Source of the DNA: Desulfobacterales bacterium
Lineage (GTDB): Bacteria > Desulfobacterota > Desulfobacteria > Desulfobacterales > C00003060
Direction of reading: 5' to 3'
Assembly: GCA_030668505.1 (NCBI GenBank)
Contig: DAOUTV010000175.1
Coordinates: 1-5,139, forward strand
Length of the DNA stretch: 5,139 nt
The notes under the pieces were generated by a model, which was not told the DNA's origin, did no database searches, and saw nothing but the letters and a program-made list of their open reading frames with translations. Both the position numbers and the translations under genes were made by a program. Positions 3,914 through 5,139 of the stretch are shown here, in pieces; position 1 is the first letter of the stretch; each line of letters begins with the position of its first letter.

Positions 3914-5139
3914 ATGAAGTCATCGACTACACCAAGAAGAAAAAAGGCAATATTCGGCTGGTGCATGTATGACTGGGCCAATTCGGCCTTTGCCACGAGT
4001 ATCCTGGCAGCTATTCTCCCTGTATATTTTGCGACACTGGTGCCTGAGGAAGGTATAGCGGTTCAGTGGGGCACATTGAAAATTATAACCAAGGCAAGCG
4101 CATTGTGGGCATACGGGGTCTCTTTTTCATGTTTTGTGACCGCCCTTACTGCCCCTATTCTCGGGGCTTTGGCTGATTTTGCAGGTTACAAGAAGAGATT
4201 TCTCTTTGGATTCACTTATGTCGGCGCAACGCTTACTTCACTTTTGTATTTTGTCCAGGAGGGGGACTACTGGCTCTGCCTTGGCCTTTTTATGGCAGCC
4301 AACATGGGATTTGCTGGAAGCATTACCTTCTATAACGCTTTTTTGCCCGAGGTAGCCCCTGAAAAGAAGCTGGATTGGGTTTCGGGTAAGGGCTACGCCT
4401 TTGGCTACATAGGCGGAGGCCTTCTGCTGGCCATTCACATGCTCATAATTAATTACCATGAGAGTCTTGGAATACCGGACAGATCGTTGAGCATTCGGAT
4501 CAGCCTTTCCTCGGTTGGTATTTGGTGGGGCCTCTTTGCAATTCCGCTTTTTCTGTGGGTTCCTGAAGTGAGGCGGCCGTATAATCAGCGGCAAAAGTTT
4601 TCTTATCTTAAGTACGGATTTATCCGTTTTTTCCGCACTCTCAGATCTTTTCGGAACTATAAGGACCTGTTGTGGTTTCTTGTTGCCTTCCTTATTTACA
4701 ACGATGGCATACAAACGGTCATCGCCATGGCAGCCATCTTTGGCAAGACCGCCCTTGGGCTTGATACGGGCACTCTGATCGGCACCCTTCTGATGACACA
4801 GTTTGTCGCCTTTCCCGGAGCTCTCATGTTTGCAAAGCTGGCCCAGCGTATCCAGCCCAAAAGCGCCATCATCATCACATTGATGTTGTGGATTGGCATT
4901 GTGACATACGCTTATTTCTTACGATCGGCTGTTGAATTCTGGATACTCGGTGGGTTGGTTGGTCTCGTCTTGGGCGGAAGCCAGGCCATCAGTCGATCCC
5001 TTTACGCACAGTTGATTCCAAGGGCGAGGCCGGCAGAGTTTTTCGGATTTTTTAGCATCAGCGCCAAGTTTGCTTCTATCTTTGGCCCCCTGGTCTTTGG
5101 CCTGATAACGGACCTGTCGGAAAATCCGCGTAACGCCAT
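3914..5139 (+). CDS. Atg22/UMF1-type major facilitator transporter, N-terminal ~408 residues (3' end outside window)
   Basis: This is a polytopic inner-membrane transporter of the UMF1 branch of the major facilitator superfamily, related to yeast vacuolar Atg22, an amino-acid effluxer. The bacterial substrate is not known. A short basic N-terminus (PRRKK) leads into GWCMYDWANSAFAT at residues 15-28, the hallmark of this family. Further marks are FYNAFLPEVAP (139-149), VSGKGYAFGYIGGG (156-169) in the first half, then a charged cytoplasmic loop near 218-250, YNDGIQTVIAM (262-272), and GGSQAISRSLYAQLIP (354-369) followed by FFGFFSISAKF. Alternating hydrophobic stretches fit about ten to eleven of the usual twelve membrane helices. 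Family members are about 420-450 residues, so only the end is missing. The ATG at 3914 has no clear Shine-Dalgarno (GAAAAATAAC precedes it), but the next Met, residue 18, lies inside the conserved motif, so 3914 is the best start. It is divergent from the zinc-phospholipase-like gene. Confidence 0.93.
   Translation, partial: MKSSTTPRRKKAIFGWCMYDWANSAFATSILAAILPVYFATLVPEEGIAVQWGTLKIITKASALWAYGVSFSCFVTALTAPILGALADFAGYKKRFLFGFTYVGATLTSLLYFVQEGDYWLCLGLFMAANMGFAGSITFYNAFLPEVAPEKKLDWVSGKGYAFGYIGGGLLLAIHMLIINYHESLGIPDRSLSIRISLSSVGIWWGLFAIPLFLWVPEVRRPYNQRQKFSYLKYGFIRFFRTLRSFRNYKDLLWFLVAFLIYNDGIQTVIAMAAIFGKTALGLDTGTLIGTLLMTQFVAFPGALMFAKLAQRIQPKSAIIITLMLWIGIVTYAYFLRSAVEFWILGGLVGLVLGGSQAISRSLYAQLIPRARPAEFFGFFSISAKFASIFGPLVFGLITDLSENPRNA

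Noticed and set aside
4238..4714. Minus-strand 158-codon open frame
   Set aside because: It lies opposite the transporter gene and is highly charged without motifs; the plus-strand frame is clearly the coding one.

Overview
The window looks like a stretch of bacterial chromosome with four protein genes separated by gaps full of small repeats. Gene content and the style of the intergenic repeats suggest a Desulfobacterota-like (deltaproteobacterial) genome. That placement is an impression from sequence style, not a demonstrated assignment. There is no phage, transposase, CRISPR, rRNA or tRNA signal, and no convincing new multi-gene system.

Layout: (1) 1-1181, minus strand: the N-terminal ~393 codons of adenylosuccinate lyase (purB), running off the left edge. 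(2) 1182-1415: a 119-bp element with 13-bp perfect terminal inverted repeats enclosing two inverted REP-like hairpins, then a 14-bp tandem repeat. (3) 1416-2216, minus: a membrane-anchored protein with a degenerate LysM-like C-terminal half and a strong Shine-Dalgarno in front of a GTG start. (4) 2217-2674: no gene. It holds a 9-bp-stem hairpin, an AT-rich region bounded by a long inverted repeat, and a symmetric 155-bp foldback element whose right arm provides the stop codon of the next gene. (5) 2675-3556, minus: a zinc-dependent phospholipase C-like metal-site protein. (6) 3557-3913: no gene. It holds two identical 23-bp hairpin repeats, a second REP-like hairpin, further inverted repeats, and a candidate promoter with a structured leader pointing right. 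(7) 3914-5139, plus: the first ~408 codons of an Atg22/UMF1-type major facilitator transporter, running off the right edge.

The three minus-strand genes point the same way but are separated by 234 and 458 bp of repeat-rich DNA, so they are probably not one tight operon. The transporter is divergent. PurB acts in purine synthesis; the other three products have only family-level assignments, and nothing in the sequence links them to PurB or to each other. The most notable content is the intergenic DNA: at least six repeat or hairpin families within about 1.0 kb of noncoding sequence, one with compensatory base-pair changes and one that has become part of a coding sequence end.
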